Numbered from the stretch's first letter, positions 1-8,451 are shown. The stretch is DNA of 64,000 nucleotides from JADJOM01 sp963817435 (GCA_963817435.1 CAWFNY010000003.1:62001-126000); one strand, 5' to 3'. Numbers and translations are program-made. Notes: generated by a model from the letters alone, not told the origin.

Positions 1-1
1 C

Positions 2-1018
2 CAGGATTCCATCCTGGCACTCCGGGAGGAAGCCGGCCTCGGCGGCCTCATCGCTCCGCGGATCTACAGCGCGGGCGCGATGATCGACGGCGCCCCCGCC
101 ACCTATGCCGACGCCACCGAGGTCAAGAATGCCGAGGAGGCCCGGCGGGCGGTGGATCGCCGCGCGGTCCTCGGCGTCGACTTCCTCAAGCTCTACACCC
201 GCATCACCCCGGAACTGCTCAAGCCATTGATGGACGAGGCGAGCAACTTCAACCTCAAGGTCACCGCCCATCTCGGCCTCACCGATGCGCTGACCGCCTC
301 GCGGATGGGGGTCGGCTCCATCGAACACCTCACCGGCATCCCCGAAGCGATCAGCAAGACGCCGGAGAAGTTCTACGCCGAGCACCGCGCGAGCTTCTTT
401 CGCGGGTGGACCTACTTCGAGAAGAGCTGGGCCGGGCTCGACAGCGCCAGTCTCGGGCGAGTCGCCGCGACGCTGGCGGAAGCCCGGACGACCATGATCC
501 CCACCCTGGTCCTGCACGAGACCCTCAGCCGACTCGACGACCCGGCCGTGCTCACGGGTGACGATCTCAAGAGCATGCCCGACAGCCAGATCAGGAAGTG
601 GGACGTTCCGGGCATGATCGCGCGCGCCGGGTGGACCGGCGCCGACTTCGCGGCGTTCCGCGCCTCGCGCGCCAATCAGGATCTCTTCCTCCGCGAGTTC
701 CGTGCGGCGGGCGGACGCATTGTGGCCGGTACCGACGCCACGAACCAGATGCTGGTGCCGGGCCTCAGCCTGCACACCGAACTGGAGCTGCTCGTCGGCG
801 CGGGTCTCACTCCCTCCGACGCGCTGCAGACCGCCACGCTCAACTCCGCCCAGTTGCTTGGCGCCGATTCGATCGGAATCCTGGCGCCTGGCAAGGTGGC
901 CGACCTCGTCGTGCTGAAGGCAAACCCGCTGAACGACATCCGGAACACCCGCGGGGTGCAGCGGGTGATGGTGCGCGGCCAGCTGTACAGCGCCGACTCT
1001 CTCCGCGCCACCTTCTAG
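2..1018 (+). CDS. Amidohydrolase family protein, 5' end outside the window
   Basis: The reading frame is open from base 2, so the N-terminus lies to the left; 338 residues are visible. Seen: the metal-dependent amidohydrolase pattern, with PRIYSAGAMIDG near the start, a candidate carbamylated lysine in FLKLY, histidines in VTAHLG and IEHLTG, and the C-terminal catalytic aspartate in AGTDAT. The end (APGKVADLVVLKANPL) is the usual C-terminal strand of imidazolonepropionase/prolidase-like hydrolases. The N-terminal HxH metal pair and any signal peptide would be upstream of the window. It resembles the secreted amidohydrolase at 23131-24429. A hydrolase of a cyclic amide or dipeptide is likely; the substrate is unknown. 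Confidence 0.9.
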   Translation, partial: QDSILALREEAGLGGLIAPRIYSAGAMIDGAPATYADATEVKNAEEARRAVDRRAVLGVDFLKLYTRITPELLKPLMDEASNFNLKVTAHLGLTDALTASRMGVGSIEHLTGIPEAISKTPEKFYAEHRASFFRGWTYFEKSWAGLDSASLGRVAATLAEARTTMIPTLVLHETLSRLDDPAVLTGDDLKSMPDSQIRKWDVPGMIARAGWTGADFAAFRASRANQDLFLREFRAAGGRIVAGTDATNQMLVPGLSLHTELELLVGAGLTPSDALQTATLNSAQLLGADSIGILAPGKVADLVVLKANPLNDIRNTRGVQRVMVRGQLYSADSLRATF

Positions 1019-1372
1019 ATGACCTTCACGCGGGTCCTGCTGGCGTGGGCGGCGCTGATGCTGCTCTTCGTGGCATGGCGGGAAGCGGAGCGCAGAATCC
1101 GGGCGACGCCGGGAGCGATGGGGCCGGCGCTCCGGGCTTCCCTCGTGGCACTAGCCGTCGAATCGGCGCTGCTCACTCTCTTCGCCGGCCTCTGGTTCAG
1201 CAGCCTCGGCAGCGGTGGTGCGCTGCTCCTGTTTCTGGTCGTGGGGGGACTGATGGAGATCCCCTCGCGGATGCGGAGCCATCCGGTCGGAGGCATGCCC
1301 TGGAAGCCGGCGGTCGGAGGGGTGATCCGGATCGTGGTGGCCGGACTGCTGCTGAGCGTGGTGATGGGTTAG
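1019..1372 (+). CDS. Small hypothetical membrane protein
   Basis: 117 residues beginning directly after the stop codon of the amidohydrolase, so probably co-transcribed with it. Three or four hydrophobic segments are visible: residues about 5-18, 42-60, 66-82 and 100-116, with a basic loop (WREAERRIR) after the first. No catalytic motif is seen and the family is not recognised. An integral inner-membrane protein of unknown role is all that can be said. Confidence 0.6.
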   Translation: MTFTRVLLAWAALMLLFVAWREAERRIRATPGAMGPALRASLVALAVESALLTLFAGLWFSSLGSGGALLLFLVVGGLMEIPSRMRSHPVGGMPWKPAVGGVIRIVVAGLLLSVVMG

Positions 1373-1385
1373 CGGGGGGCGACCG

Positions 1386-2114
1386 CTAGCTCGCCACCGC
1401 CCGCCAGACCCAGACAGTCCCGACCAGGATGCCCGCCAGGCCGACCAGGGCGGTGATCCGCCGCCCCCACTGCAGCGAACGGGTCGCCGCCTGGCGCACG
1501 GCGAACGCCGCCACCACGGCATAGAGCATCATGCCCGCCGTCACCCCGACGCCGAACGCCGCGAGATACGCCAATCCCACATCGGTTCGCTGAATCATCG
1601 TGACCGGGACGAGCGCGACAACCGCGCTCGAACCGGCCAGACCGTGCATCAGCCCGACCAGCGTGATCCCATGACCGTCGTGATGATGGGAATCGGTGTT
1701 GGTGGAGTCGTGGGCGTGCGGATGGGCATGGGGATGTTCATGCCCATGTGCGGCCGGTCCGCTGTGCAGGTGGAGGTGTGCGTGGTCGCCGTGTTCCGAG
1801 GGCTCGTGAAGGTGTAACTTCCGGCTCGACCGGAGCGCCCATATCCCCAGGCCAACGAGCATCAGACCCACGACGCCCTCCCCGATCGCATCGAAGCCCT
1901 CGGGCCAGCGGACTCCGGTCACCAGCAGCACTCCCCCGAGGGCGAGCACCGCGACGGAATGGCCCACGCCCCAGCGGAAGCCGAAGCGGGCCGCGGTCGA
2001 GAGCGCGGGCCGCCCGGCGACGAACGTCGTGACCGCCAGCATGTGATCCACCTCCAGCGCATGGAGGAAGCCCAGCATGAGCGCGGTGAATACCTCGATG
2101 ATTTCGGGAGTCAC
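1386..2114 (-). CDS. NicO/UreH-type nickel-cobalt transporter
   Basis: 242 residues from a GTG start at 2114. Seen: the nickel-transporter motif HALEVDH in the first helix, GVGHS in the next, six or so hydrophobic segments, a His-rich cytoplasmic loop (GHEHPHAHPHAHD and further HHH runs), and the second conserved block LMHGLAGSSAVVALVP. These are hallmarks of the NicO/HupE-UreJ superfamily that moves Ni2+ or Co2+ across the inner membrane; direction cannot be read from sequence. The frame stays open far upstream to 3200, but that part is antisense to selD and is not coding. Only 15 bp separate its start from selD on the other strand. Confidence 0.82.
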   Translation of the reverse strand: MTPEIIEVFTALMLGFLHALEVDHMLAVTTFVAGRPALSTAARFGFRWGVGHSVAVLALGGVLLVTGVRWPEGFDAIGEGVVGLMLVGLGIWALRSSRKLHLHEPSEHGDHAHLHLHSGPAAHGHEHPHAHPHAHDSTNTDSHHHDGHGITLVGLMHGLAGSSAVVALVPVTMIQRTDVGLAYLAAFGVGVTAGMMLYAVVAAFAVRQAATRSLQWGRRITALVGLAGILVGTVWVWRAVAS

Positions 2115-2129
2115 GCAAGGAAGATATCC

Positions 2130-3197
2130 ATGACCGACGAGCCCCGCGACCAGAAGCCGCGCATCCGCCTCACCTCGCTCTCCCACGGCGCGGGTTGAGC
2201 CTGCAAGCTCGGCGTGGCCGAGCTGGCGCAGGTGCTGCGTCATGTGCCGTCCTTCGGGGATTCGAACATCCTCGTCGACGCGGCGACCAGGGATGATGCC
2301 GCGGTCTATCGCCTGAGCGACGACCGCGCCCTGGTGGCCACGGTGGACTTCTTCACCCCCGTCGTGGATGATGCCGCGACCTGGGGGCGGATCGCCGCCG
2401 CGAACGCACTGAGTGACGTGTACGCGATGGGTGCGACGCCGCTGTTCGCGCTCAACCTGGTCGGCTGGCCCCGCGAGACACTCTCCTTCGAGCTGCTCGG
2501 CGAGGTGCTCGATGGCATGGCGGAGATCGCCACCCGGGCGCGCTGCCCGATCATCGGCGGCCACTCGGTGGACGCGCTGGAACCGCATGTGGGCCTGGTG
2601 GTGCTGGGCGAGGTGCACCCGGACCGGATGCTCACCAACGCGGCCGCGCGCCCGGGGGACGTGCTCGTACTCACCAAGCCGCTCGGGACGGGGATCCTGA
2701 GCACCGCGCTCAAGCGCGACCGGATCACCGAGGCCGATCTCGCGGAAGCGATCGTCTCCATGACGGCGCTCAACGATGGCGCCGCGCGGGTGGCGCGCGC
2801 CCACGGGCTGCGCGCGGCGACCGACGTCACCGGATTCGGCCTCCTCGGGCATCTCGGCAACCTCGTCCGGGGCAGCGGAGTCGGTGCCCGCCTGATCGTG
2901 AACCGGCTGCCGATTCTGGCGCGGGCGCGGGAGTTCGCGGAGGCGGGAGTGATTCCGGGTGGCACCCGGCGAAACCTCGACGCGGCGTCGAATGTGATCT
3001 GGGGCGGCGGGGTGACCGAATCCGACCGGCTGCTCCTGGCCGACGCGCAAACCTCCGGCGGGCTGCTGCTCGGTGTCCCACCCGATCGGCTCACGGCGGT
3101 CCTCGCGGACCTCGAGGCCGAGGGTACGCTGAGCCGCGCCGTCATCGGTGCAATCACCGGTGAAGTCGGCATCATCCACGTCGCAAAGGCGGACTGA
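2130..3197 (+). CDS. selD: Selenide, water dikinase with in-frame UGA (probable selenocysteine)
   Basis: Makes selenophosphate from selenide and ATP, the selenium donor for selenocysteine. The ATG at 2130 follows an AAGGAAG ribosome site and opens a frame that reads SLSHGAG, then TGA (2196-2198), then ACKLGVAELAQVL and the whole SelD body. Family members have SHGAG-C-x-CK here, so codon 23 lies exactly at the catalytic Cys/Sec position, followed by C25 and K26. Later blocks (TVDFFTPVVDD, ANALSDVYAMGA, IIGGHSVD, TDVTGFGLLGHL, QTSGGLL) are all intact. With UGA read through, the protein has 355 residues, the usual family size. A GTG at 2214 could start only a truncated, inactive form. The 71-residue gene at 3199 follows one base later. 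Confidence 0.93.
2196..2231 (+). promoter_or_regulatory. SECIS-like hairpin directly after the selD UGA
   Basis: UGA is at 2196-2198. CTGC (2201-2204) pairs with GCAG (2228-2231), and AGCTCGGC (2206-2213) pairs perfectly with GCCGAGCT (2217-2224) around a GTG loop at 2214-2216. The loop begins 16 bases after the UGA and has G as its first base, as bacterial SECIS elements require for SelB binding. The internal asymmetric A/GGC loop sits between the two stems. Confidence 0.8.
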
Positions 3198-3198
3198 C

Positions 3199-3414
3199 AT
3201 GATGCGCTGGTCTCCCGAACGAATCGATCAGCTCGAGCGCGCCATCCGCGACGGCCGCCGGGTTGCGATCATGCGCCGCGGAACCGAATACATCGTCGTC
3301 CCGACCCGCATGACCCACCGCGAGAATCACGACGCCTTCGTGGGCCGGCTCCCGATGACCGGCGAGGAGCTGGTTTTCGTGCTGACCGACGTGGAGGCAT
3401 TCCAGGTACTCTGA
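3199..3414 (+). CDS. 71-residue conserved-looking protein coupled to selD
   Basis: Starts at ATG 3199, one base after the selD stop, behind AAAGG; a second ATG follows at once. The frame is also open upstream inside selD, but only in a wrong frame. The product is soluble and mixed charge (MMRWSPERIDQLERAIRDGR at the start), with a central RRGTEYIVVPTRM and a C-terminal PMTGEELVFVLTDVEAFQVL. The layout looks like a small SH3-like or DNA/RNA-binding fold, but no family is recognised. Tight spacing says it is translated from the selD message. Confidence 0.7.
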   Translation: MMRWSPERIDQLERAIRDGRRVAIMRRGTEYIVVPTRMTHRENHDAFVGRLPMTGEELVFVLTDVEAFQVL

Positions 3415-3462
3415 AGGCCATGGAGTCTTGACACCTCCCCTCCCAACCGCCACCGTCCACCC

Positions 3463-4347
3463 ATGTTCACCTCCATCCTCGTCGGCCTCGACGGGTCGCT
3501 GCAGTGCCAGGTGGCACTGGCGCAGAGCATCCTGATCGGGCAGCGCTTTCGGGCCCGGCTGGTGCTGCTCCACGTCATCCCTGGGCCGGGCCATACGGGA
3601 GAGATGGCGCTCGGTGCGCCGTGGATGGAGTTCACCAACGCCAACATGCCCACCTCGCGTGAGGACCTGGAGCGGGCGGCGGTGGACATGCTGGAAGACG
3701 CCGCCGGCGCGGTCCGTCGCGCGGGCCTCGAGGTCGAGACCCGCATCCGCGAAGGCGTGGCGATCGAAGTGCTCCGGGAGATGGCCGATCAGGTCGGGGT
3801 CGTCGTCGTGGGACGCAAAGGTCTTCGCGGTGAGTTGGTCCCGACGGGAGGGGACGCGATCGGCCCGGACACCCGTGAGCTGACGCGCCGGTCGAACCGG
3901 CCCATCCTCGTGACGGGCCTGGTGCCGACGCCGATGGACCGGGTGCTGATCGCCTACGACGGCAGCCCCAACAGCGAGACGGCCCTCGCCTTCGGCTCCC
4001 GGTTCGCCGGCATCACCGGCGCCCATCTCGATGTGCTGCACGTGGGCGAGGACAGGCCCGAAGGGCGTGAGGCGCTGGCGCGGGCATCCGGGGCGCTCTC
4101 CGTCGCCCAGCTCGATTTCGATACCCACCTCATCGAAGGCGAACTGGAATCCGCGATTCCCGACACCATCGCACGTCTCGGCTGCAATGCGCTCTTCGTC
4201 GGCGCGCACCGGGAGGAGAGCGGCTGGCGGATCCCCTCCCATACCGAGGTTATCTTGCGGGCCTCCGACATTCCGGTGCTGATCCACATGCAACCCGTCG
4301 CGCCTGGTGCCAGCTCCTACACTGCCCATCGCCGTACTCCATCTTGA
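3463..4347 (+). CDS. Universal stress protein with two Usp domains
   Basis: 294 residues with two UspA-like alpha/beta domains. Domain 1 (about 1-150) begins SILVGLDGS and ends VVVGRKG...RSNRPILVTG; domain 2 (about 155-285) begins RVLIAYDGSPNSE and ends LFVGAHREE...ASDIPVLIH. The Asp-Gly-Ser after the first strand is the usual nucleotide-pocket signature. The second domain lacks a clear G-x2-G-x9-GS ATP loop, so nucleotide binding there is uncertain. It is a cytoplasmic stress-response protein of unknown partner. The next gene begins inside its 3' end. Confidence 0.9.
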   Translation: MFTSILVGLDGSLQCQVALAQSILIGQRFRARLVLLHVIPGPGHTGEMALGAPWMEFTNANMPTSREDLERAAVDMLEDAAGAVRRAGLEVETRIREGVAIEVLREMADQVGVVVVGRKGLRGELVPTGGDAIGPDTRELTRRSNRPILVTGLVPTPMDRVLIAYDGSPNSETALAFGSRFAGITGAHLDVLHVGEDRPEGREALARASGALSVAQLDFDTHLIEGELESAIPDTIARLGCNALFVGAHREESGWRIPSHTEVILRASDIPVLIHMQPVAPGASSYTAHRRTPS

Positions 4348-4939
4348 CGAGAGCTGTCTCGGTAACGGTCAGGCCCGCGCCACTCCAGGCGGCGCCGGCG
4401 GCCTGATCGAAATTCGTGTGGGTTGCGCCGTCCAGCGGCGCGATTTCTACATCCACGCCCCTGACACGACCAACAACCGCATGGCGCTCTCCAGCGCGAT
4501 CGCCGCCCTCCAGCTCCTCGCCGGGAAGGGGAAGCGGCTGCAGGTGCTGCTGGTGTCCGACTCGGAGTATCTGATCAAGGGCATGCGCGAATGGGTGCCC
4601 GGCTGGATCGCGCGCGGCTGGAAGCGGAAGGGCGGGGAGATCGAGAACCTGGAGCTGTGGCGGGTACTGGTCGACTCCGCCCGCAAGCACGAGGTCCAGT
4701 ACACCTGGGTGCGCGGCCACAAGGGCCACGCCAAGAACGAATACGCCAACGACCTTGCGGTGCAAGCGGCGACTGAGCAGATCACTTCGCCCGGGGCGAT
4801 CGACTCCGGCTTCCCGGCCTGGCTCGAGGCCAGGCGCGCCAGGGGACAATACGCCTCGTACGACTCCGATGCGGCATTCGCCGCGCTGGAGCGGCGCATG
4901 GCGGCGGGGGAGCGGTTCCCCCTCGCCGATCGCGACTAG
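4307..4939 (+). CDS. RNase HI-family protein with altered active site
   Basis: 210 residues from a GTG start at 4307, overlapping the stress-protein gene by 41 bases. The fold is RNase HI: HLDESCLGNG (first Asp, residue 14), TTNNRMA, LLVSDSEYLIKGM (Asp 85), WVRGHKGHAKNEYANDLA. Two catalytic positions differ from E. coli RNase HI: the Glu48 position is Ala 60 (NNRMA instead of NNRME) and the Asp134 position is Asn 148, followed by Asp 149. His124 is kept as His 138. About 50 extra C-terminal residues follow the domain. It may be a low-activity or repurposed hybrid nuclease. Its stop codon overlaps the convergent stop of the next gene. Confidence 0.85.
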   Translation: MPAPTLPIAVLHLDESCLGNGQARATPGGAGGLIEIRVGCAVQRRDFYIHAPDTTNNRMALSSAIAALQLLAGKGKRLQVLLVSDSEYLIKGMREWVPGWIARGWKRKGGEIENLELWRVLVDSARKHEVQYTWVRGHKGHAKNEYANDLAVQAATEQITSPGAIDSGFPAWLEARRARGQYASYDSDAAFAALERRMAAGERFPLADRD

Positions 4940-5793
4940 CGGCGGCCCTTTCCTCCGAACATCACGTTCATCCTGACCCTCGCGGTGATCAGGTCCGCCG
5001 GAGCGGTGTAGGCCTCGGCGCTGAGCATCAGGCCCGGGATGGGTTCGAGCGTCGCGCCGCCGAAGAAGGCATACCGGCTCATGTTCACTCGCGTCTTCTG
5101 ATGGTTTGCCTGACCGAGCGAATCGGTATAGCTGACCTCGAATCGTGGATGCAGGATGTTGTAGCCGGCACCGAGGTAGGGACGGAGCCGGCCCTGCGCC
5201 AGCGGCCATGCAAAGGCCAGCTCCACGCCGAAGATGTTGGGGGAGAAGCGGTCGTTCGACTTCGTGCCGTTGAAACAGGGACCGGCGGCGAGGACCGCGG
5301 CGGCGGAACAGGTGATCGGGGCCCGGATGCTTCCGAGCGTGGTATGGATGCGGCCCGTGAACATCGCCCCCCTGGTGCTCATCGGCACCGTGCGCGAGAG
5401 CGCGAAGCTCCACAGATTCGGCTTGATGTCGCCGACCTTCACCGGCGGGAGCCAGCTCACCTCGAGCAGCACGCCATCGCCGAGCTCGAATCCGAACCGC
5501 GGGCGGATCAGGACATTCGCCACGTTCCAGTTCTCCGGGCCGGCGGTGGGCCGGCACTTCGTCGGCGTGCGCATGCTGCTGTTCGCGTCCGGCACCAGCG
5601 CACCCTCCACTCCGATCTGCACCGAGCCGGGCCGGTAGACCCACGGCGCCTGTCCCAGGCTGTAGGCGAGCGGCACCGAGAAGTGGGCGAACACATCCGC
5701 TTCATGGGAGCTCGAACTCGGCGAACAGTCGCTCTGGGCGGCGAGTGGGGCGGCGGCCAGGAGGGCGCCAAGGGAGAGACAGAGGGTGCGCAT
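4936..5793 (-). CDS. Secreted protein, probable outer-membrane beta-barrel
   Basis: 285 residues. The ATG at 5793 has AAGGAG six bases upstream and gives a clean signal peptide (MRTLCLSLGALLAAAPLAAQ); a longer reading to 5841 lacks such a site. The mature part has alternating amphipathic strands ending in aromatic residues, and the phrase LRPYLGAGYNILHPRFEV typical of small outer-membrane barrels. Two cysteine pairs may form disulfides. No enzyme motif is seen. It could be a porin-like or lipid-binding barrel; the family was not identified. Confidence 0.75.
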   Translation of the reverse strand: MRTLCLSLGALLAAAPLAAQSDCSPSSSSHEADVFAHFSVPLAYSLGQAPWVYRPGSVQIGVEGALVPDANSSMRTPTKCRPTAGPENWNVANVLIRPRFGFELGDGVLLEVSWLPPVKVGDIKPNLWSFALSRTVPMSTRGAMFTGRIHTTLGSIRAPITCSAAAVLAAGPCFNGTKSNDRFSPNIFGVELAFAWPLAQGRLRPYLGAGYNILHPRFEVSYTDSLGQANHQKTRVNMSRYAFFGGATLEPIPGLMLSAEAYTAPADLITARVRMNVMFGGKGRR

Positions 5794-5806
5794 CAACGCT
5801 CCTTGC

Positions 5807-5835
5807 TTGACAGTGCGAGAGGGCGGCTCTAGTCT
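5807..5835 (+). promoter_or_regulatory. Candidate sigma-70 promoter for the zinc-ribbon gene
   Basis: TTGACA at 5807-5812, a 17-base spacer, then TAGTCT at 5830-5835. The ATG of the next gene is at 5845, so transcription would begin only a few bases before it and the message would be nearly leaderless. The -10 match is weak. Confidence 0.4.
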
Positions 5836-5844
5836 CCGCATTCC

Positions 5845-6576
5845 ATGACCGACCTCGAACGGCTCTTCCGCCGACTGGTGGATAACCTAATCGCCATCGA
5901 TCCGGCCCGCCTGCATCGTCCGCTGGCCGTGGGCGATCTGCTGACGTCCGTCATGCCGTACCGCACCAATCGCCGCTCTCTCGCCATCGACTCCGCCGAA
6001 GACTACGACATGCTGGTCCTCAGGCTCTGCGCCGGCGAGGGCGGGTTCGTGCGCATGGTCGACGACGACATCGCGCAGCTCTTCAACGACCAGCTGACCA
6101 GTCCCAATCCCGACCTCGGCATACTTCGCGAGCACCCAAAGGCCGAGATGCTGCTGGGCACCGAACCGCTGGCGCACGCGCTCGGCCCAGGCCCCGAAGA
6201 GTCGTATGCACCACCCGAGGACGACCCCATCGATCTGCCGATGCCCCCGCGCCGCCCCGAGCCCGTGGTGGATCCGCCGACCGAGCCGGTGCGCCGCATG
6301 TCATTTTCCGCCGAGCCCGCTCCGCCCGCGGCACCGATGGTGCCGCCGCTCCCGCGGATTACCGCTGAACCCACGCCCACCGGGCCGGCGCTCCACCGTG
6401 AAACGGGAGCCCGCTGCGGCTTCTGCGGCGGCCGGCTGCCCGGCAGCCGCACCGTGAATTTCTGCCCGCACTGCGGCCAGAATCAGACCTTCACCCGCTG
6501 TCCCGAATGTCAGTCGGAACTCGAACTCGGCTGGAAGCACTGCATCAACTGCGGCCATCACATCGCCGACGGGTAA
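5845..6576 (+). CDS. Protein with C-terminal double zinc ribbon
   Basis: 243 residues. The N-terminal 110 or so residues form an unrecognised mostly helical domain (LERLFRRLVDNLIAIDPARL...). A proline-rich linker (about 115-180) follows. The C-terminus holds two zinc ribbons: CGFCGG...CPHCGQ and CPECQS...CINCGHH. Such treble-clef ribbons usually mediate protein or nucleic-acid contacts. No signal peptide or membrane segment is seen, so it is cytoplasmic. It is transcribed away from the outer-membrane protein gene. Confidence 0.8.
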   Translation: MTDLERLFRRLVDNLIAIDPARLHRPLAVGDLLTSVMPYRTNRRSLAIDSAEDYDMLVLRLCAGEGGFVRMVDDDIAQLFNDQLTSPNPDLGILREHPKAEMLLGTEPLAHALGPGPEESYAPPEDDPIDLPMPPRRPEPVVDPPTEPVRRMSFSAEPAPPAAPMVPPLPRITAEPTPTGPALHRETGARCGFCGGRLPGSRTVNFCPHCGQNQTFTRCPECQSELELGWKHCINCGHHIADG

Positions 6577-6706
6577 TTCCGCGTTCCGCCCCGCCTGACG
6601 CAAACCCGCCATCGCGGGTGATGTCACCAATACCCCGCACTCGTTCGTCTCCCCAGAGAAGATCGGCGCTTCCAGCGCCGGCGAACCATTCTGCGGGAGA
6701 GACGTC

Positions 6707-7126
6707 ATGTTCACACCGCTCGCTCTGGCCCTGCTCATCGGCAGCGCCACCGTTTCCCAGACACAACTTCCCGGCACCGACACCATCGTTGCCAGAGACA
6801 GCCTGATCCTGGACCACGAGTTCACCGGTGCGGGACTCGAGTTCACCCGCGTGGAACTCCAGCAGGGGCAGGTCTACCGGATCGAAGTCGACGGCGGGCG
6901 CGACATCCAGATCCGCGCCCTGCGTTCCGGTGAGCAGAACCCGCGCTTCGGCAAGACGGAACCGTACCCGCGTCCGAGCCGAACCGTCTCGTTCGAGATC
7001 ATCCCCTTCGTCACCACGACGTACGAAATACGGGTCGGAGAAATCCAGCGGGGCGTCGCATCGCTCCGAGTCTTCCGGGATGCCAACGCCACCGCACGGC
7101 GGCAGAAGCTGCTGGGGGATTCCTAG
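6707..7126 (+). CDS. Small secreted protein of unknown function
   Basis: 139 residues behind GGGAGAGACGTC and ATG. An N-terminal hydrophobic stretch (MFTPLALALLIGSATVSQ) reads as a signal peptide. The mature part is beta-rich: FTRVELQQGQVYRIEVDGGRD, then FEIIPFVTTTYEIRVGE, suggesting a carbohydrate-binding-like or pre-peptidase C-terminal-like sandwich. No catalytic motif. It ends about 120 bp before the thiolase start and may be a single-gene unit. Confidence 0.65.
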   Translation: MFTPLALALLIGSATVSQTQLPGTDTIVARDSLILDHEFTGAGLEFTRVELQQGQVYRIEVDGGRDIQIRALRSGEQNPRFGKTEPYPRPSRTVSFEIIPFVTTTYEIRVGEIQRGVASLRVFRDANATARRQKLLGDS

Positions 7127-7245
7127 CCGGAACGCCGTGAATTAACTCGTTGACGGGCAATGGCTTCATCGCTCGCTCGACTTCCCCCCAACCTGCGGCG
7201 ATATTTCGGGCTCCGAAGCCCCTTTCCTTATATAGGGAGCCCGCC

Positions 7246-8451
7246 ATGCCCACCCAGGGGCACCCCCGGGACGTACTCTTCCTCGCCGGCGCGCGCACCG
7301 GATTCGGCGCGTTCGGCGGGGCACTGAAGGACTTCTCCGCTACCCAGCTCGGCATCGTCGCCGCCAGGGCCGCGCTCGAACGCTCGGGCGTTCCGCCCGC
7401 GAGTATCGATCACGTCATCTTCGGCAACGCGCTGCAGACCAGCGCCGACGCGATCTATCTCGCGCGGCATGTCGCGCTCAAGGCGGGATGCCCGGTCGAG
7501 ACGCCGGCGGTGACGGTGAACCGGCTCTGCGGCTCCGGATTCGAGGCGATCGTCCAGGGAGCGCAGCAGATTCTGTTAGGCGAATCTCGCATCGTCGTCG
7601 CCGGCGGCACCGAGTCGATGAGCCAGGCCCCTCACGTGGTGCGGGGCGCCCGGTGGGGGCTCCGGCTCGGCCCTGCGGCTCCGCTCGAGGACACCCTCTG
7701 GGAAGCGCTGCGCGACACCGAATGCGGGCTCTCCATGGCGGAGACCGCCGAAAACCTCGCCACCCGCTACGCCCTCAGCCGCGCGGACGTGGACGCGGTC
7801 GCGCTCCTGAGCCAGCAGCGCGCGCGCGACGCCTGGGCCGCGGGCGGGTACGCCGATGAGATCGCGCCCATCCCGATCATGAACCGCAAGACGAAGCAGG
7901 CGGAACCCTGGGGGGCGGACGAGCACATGCGGCCCGACACGAGCGCCGAGGGCCTCGCGAAGCTGGCGCCGTATTTCAGGAAGGACGGTGTGGTCACGGC
8001 CGGTAATGCGTCGGGGATCTGCGACGGTGCCGCGGCGGTCGTGCTCGCGGATGCCGAGATCGCGCAGGCGCAGGGCCTCACGCCGATCGGCCGGCTGGTG
8101 TCCTGGGCGGTGACTGGCGTGGAGCCGGCGCTGATGGGCATCGGCCCCGCGCCAGCCGCGCGCAAGGCGCTGGCCAGGGCGGGCATGACGCTCGAACAGA
8201 TGGACCTTGTGGAAGTGAACGAAGCCTTTGCCGCGCAATATCTCGCCGTGGAGCGGGAGCTGAAGCTCGACCGCGAGCGGACCAATGTGGACGGCGGCGC
8301 GATCGCGATCGGGCACCCGCTCGCGGCCAGCGGAGCCCGGCTCACCCTGCACCTGCTGCATGCGCTCAAGCGGCGCGGCAAACGCTTCGGCCTCGCCAGC
8401 GCCTGTATCGGCGGAGGCCAGGGCGAGGCGGTCATCGTCGAAGCCCTCTGA
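7246..8451 (+). CDS. Acetyl-CoA acetyltransferase (thiolase)
   Basis: 401 residues. Chosen start ATG 7246 has GGGAG upstream; the frame reaches back to 7150 but that part is non-coding leader with a TATATA box at 7229. Catalytic residues are in place: nucleophile Cys in VNRLCGSGFEA, the NEAFAAQ loop, the base His in GGAIAIGHPLAASGARL, and the second Cys in ACIGGGQGEA. It either condenses two acetyl-CoA or cleaves 3-oxoacyl-CoA. It heads an operon with a 1-base overlap (TGATG) to the next gene and a 3-hydroxyacyl-CoA dehydrogenase two genes on, pointing to beta-oxidation or butanoate/polyhydroxybutyrate metabolism. Confidence 0.95.
   Translation: MPTQGHPRDVLFLAGARTGFGAFGGALKDFSATQLGIVAARAALERSGVPPASIDHVIFGNALQTSADAIYLARHVALKAGCPVETPAVTVNRLCGSGFEAIVQGAQQILLGESRIVVAGGTESMSQAPHVVRGARWGLRLGPAAPLEDTLWEALRDTECGLSMAETAENLATRYALSRADVDAVALLSQQRARDAWAAGGYADEIAPIPIMNRKTKQAEPWGADEHMRPDTSAEGLAKLAPYFRKDGVVTAGNASGICDGAAAVVLADAEIAQAQGLTPIGRLVSWAVTGVEPALMGIGPAPAARKALARAGMTLEQMDLVEVNEAFAAQYLAVERELKLDRERTNVDGGAIAIGHPLAASGARLTLHLLHALKRRGKRFGLASACIGGGQGEAVIVEAL

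Noticed and set aside
1386..3200. A 604-codon frame on the minus strand covering the transporter and all of selD
   Set aside because: Only the part from 2114 leftwards has transporter motifs; the rest is antisense to selD, whose protein is clearly real.
3428..3433. TTGACA before the universal stress protein as a promoter
   Set aside because: No -10-like hexamer at 16-18 bases; the match is likely chance.
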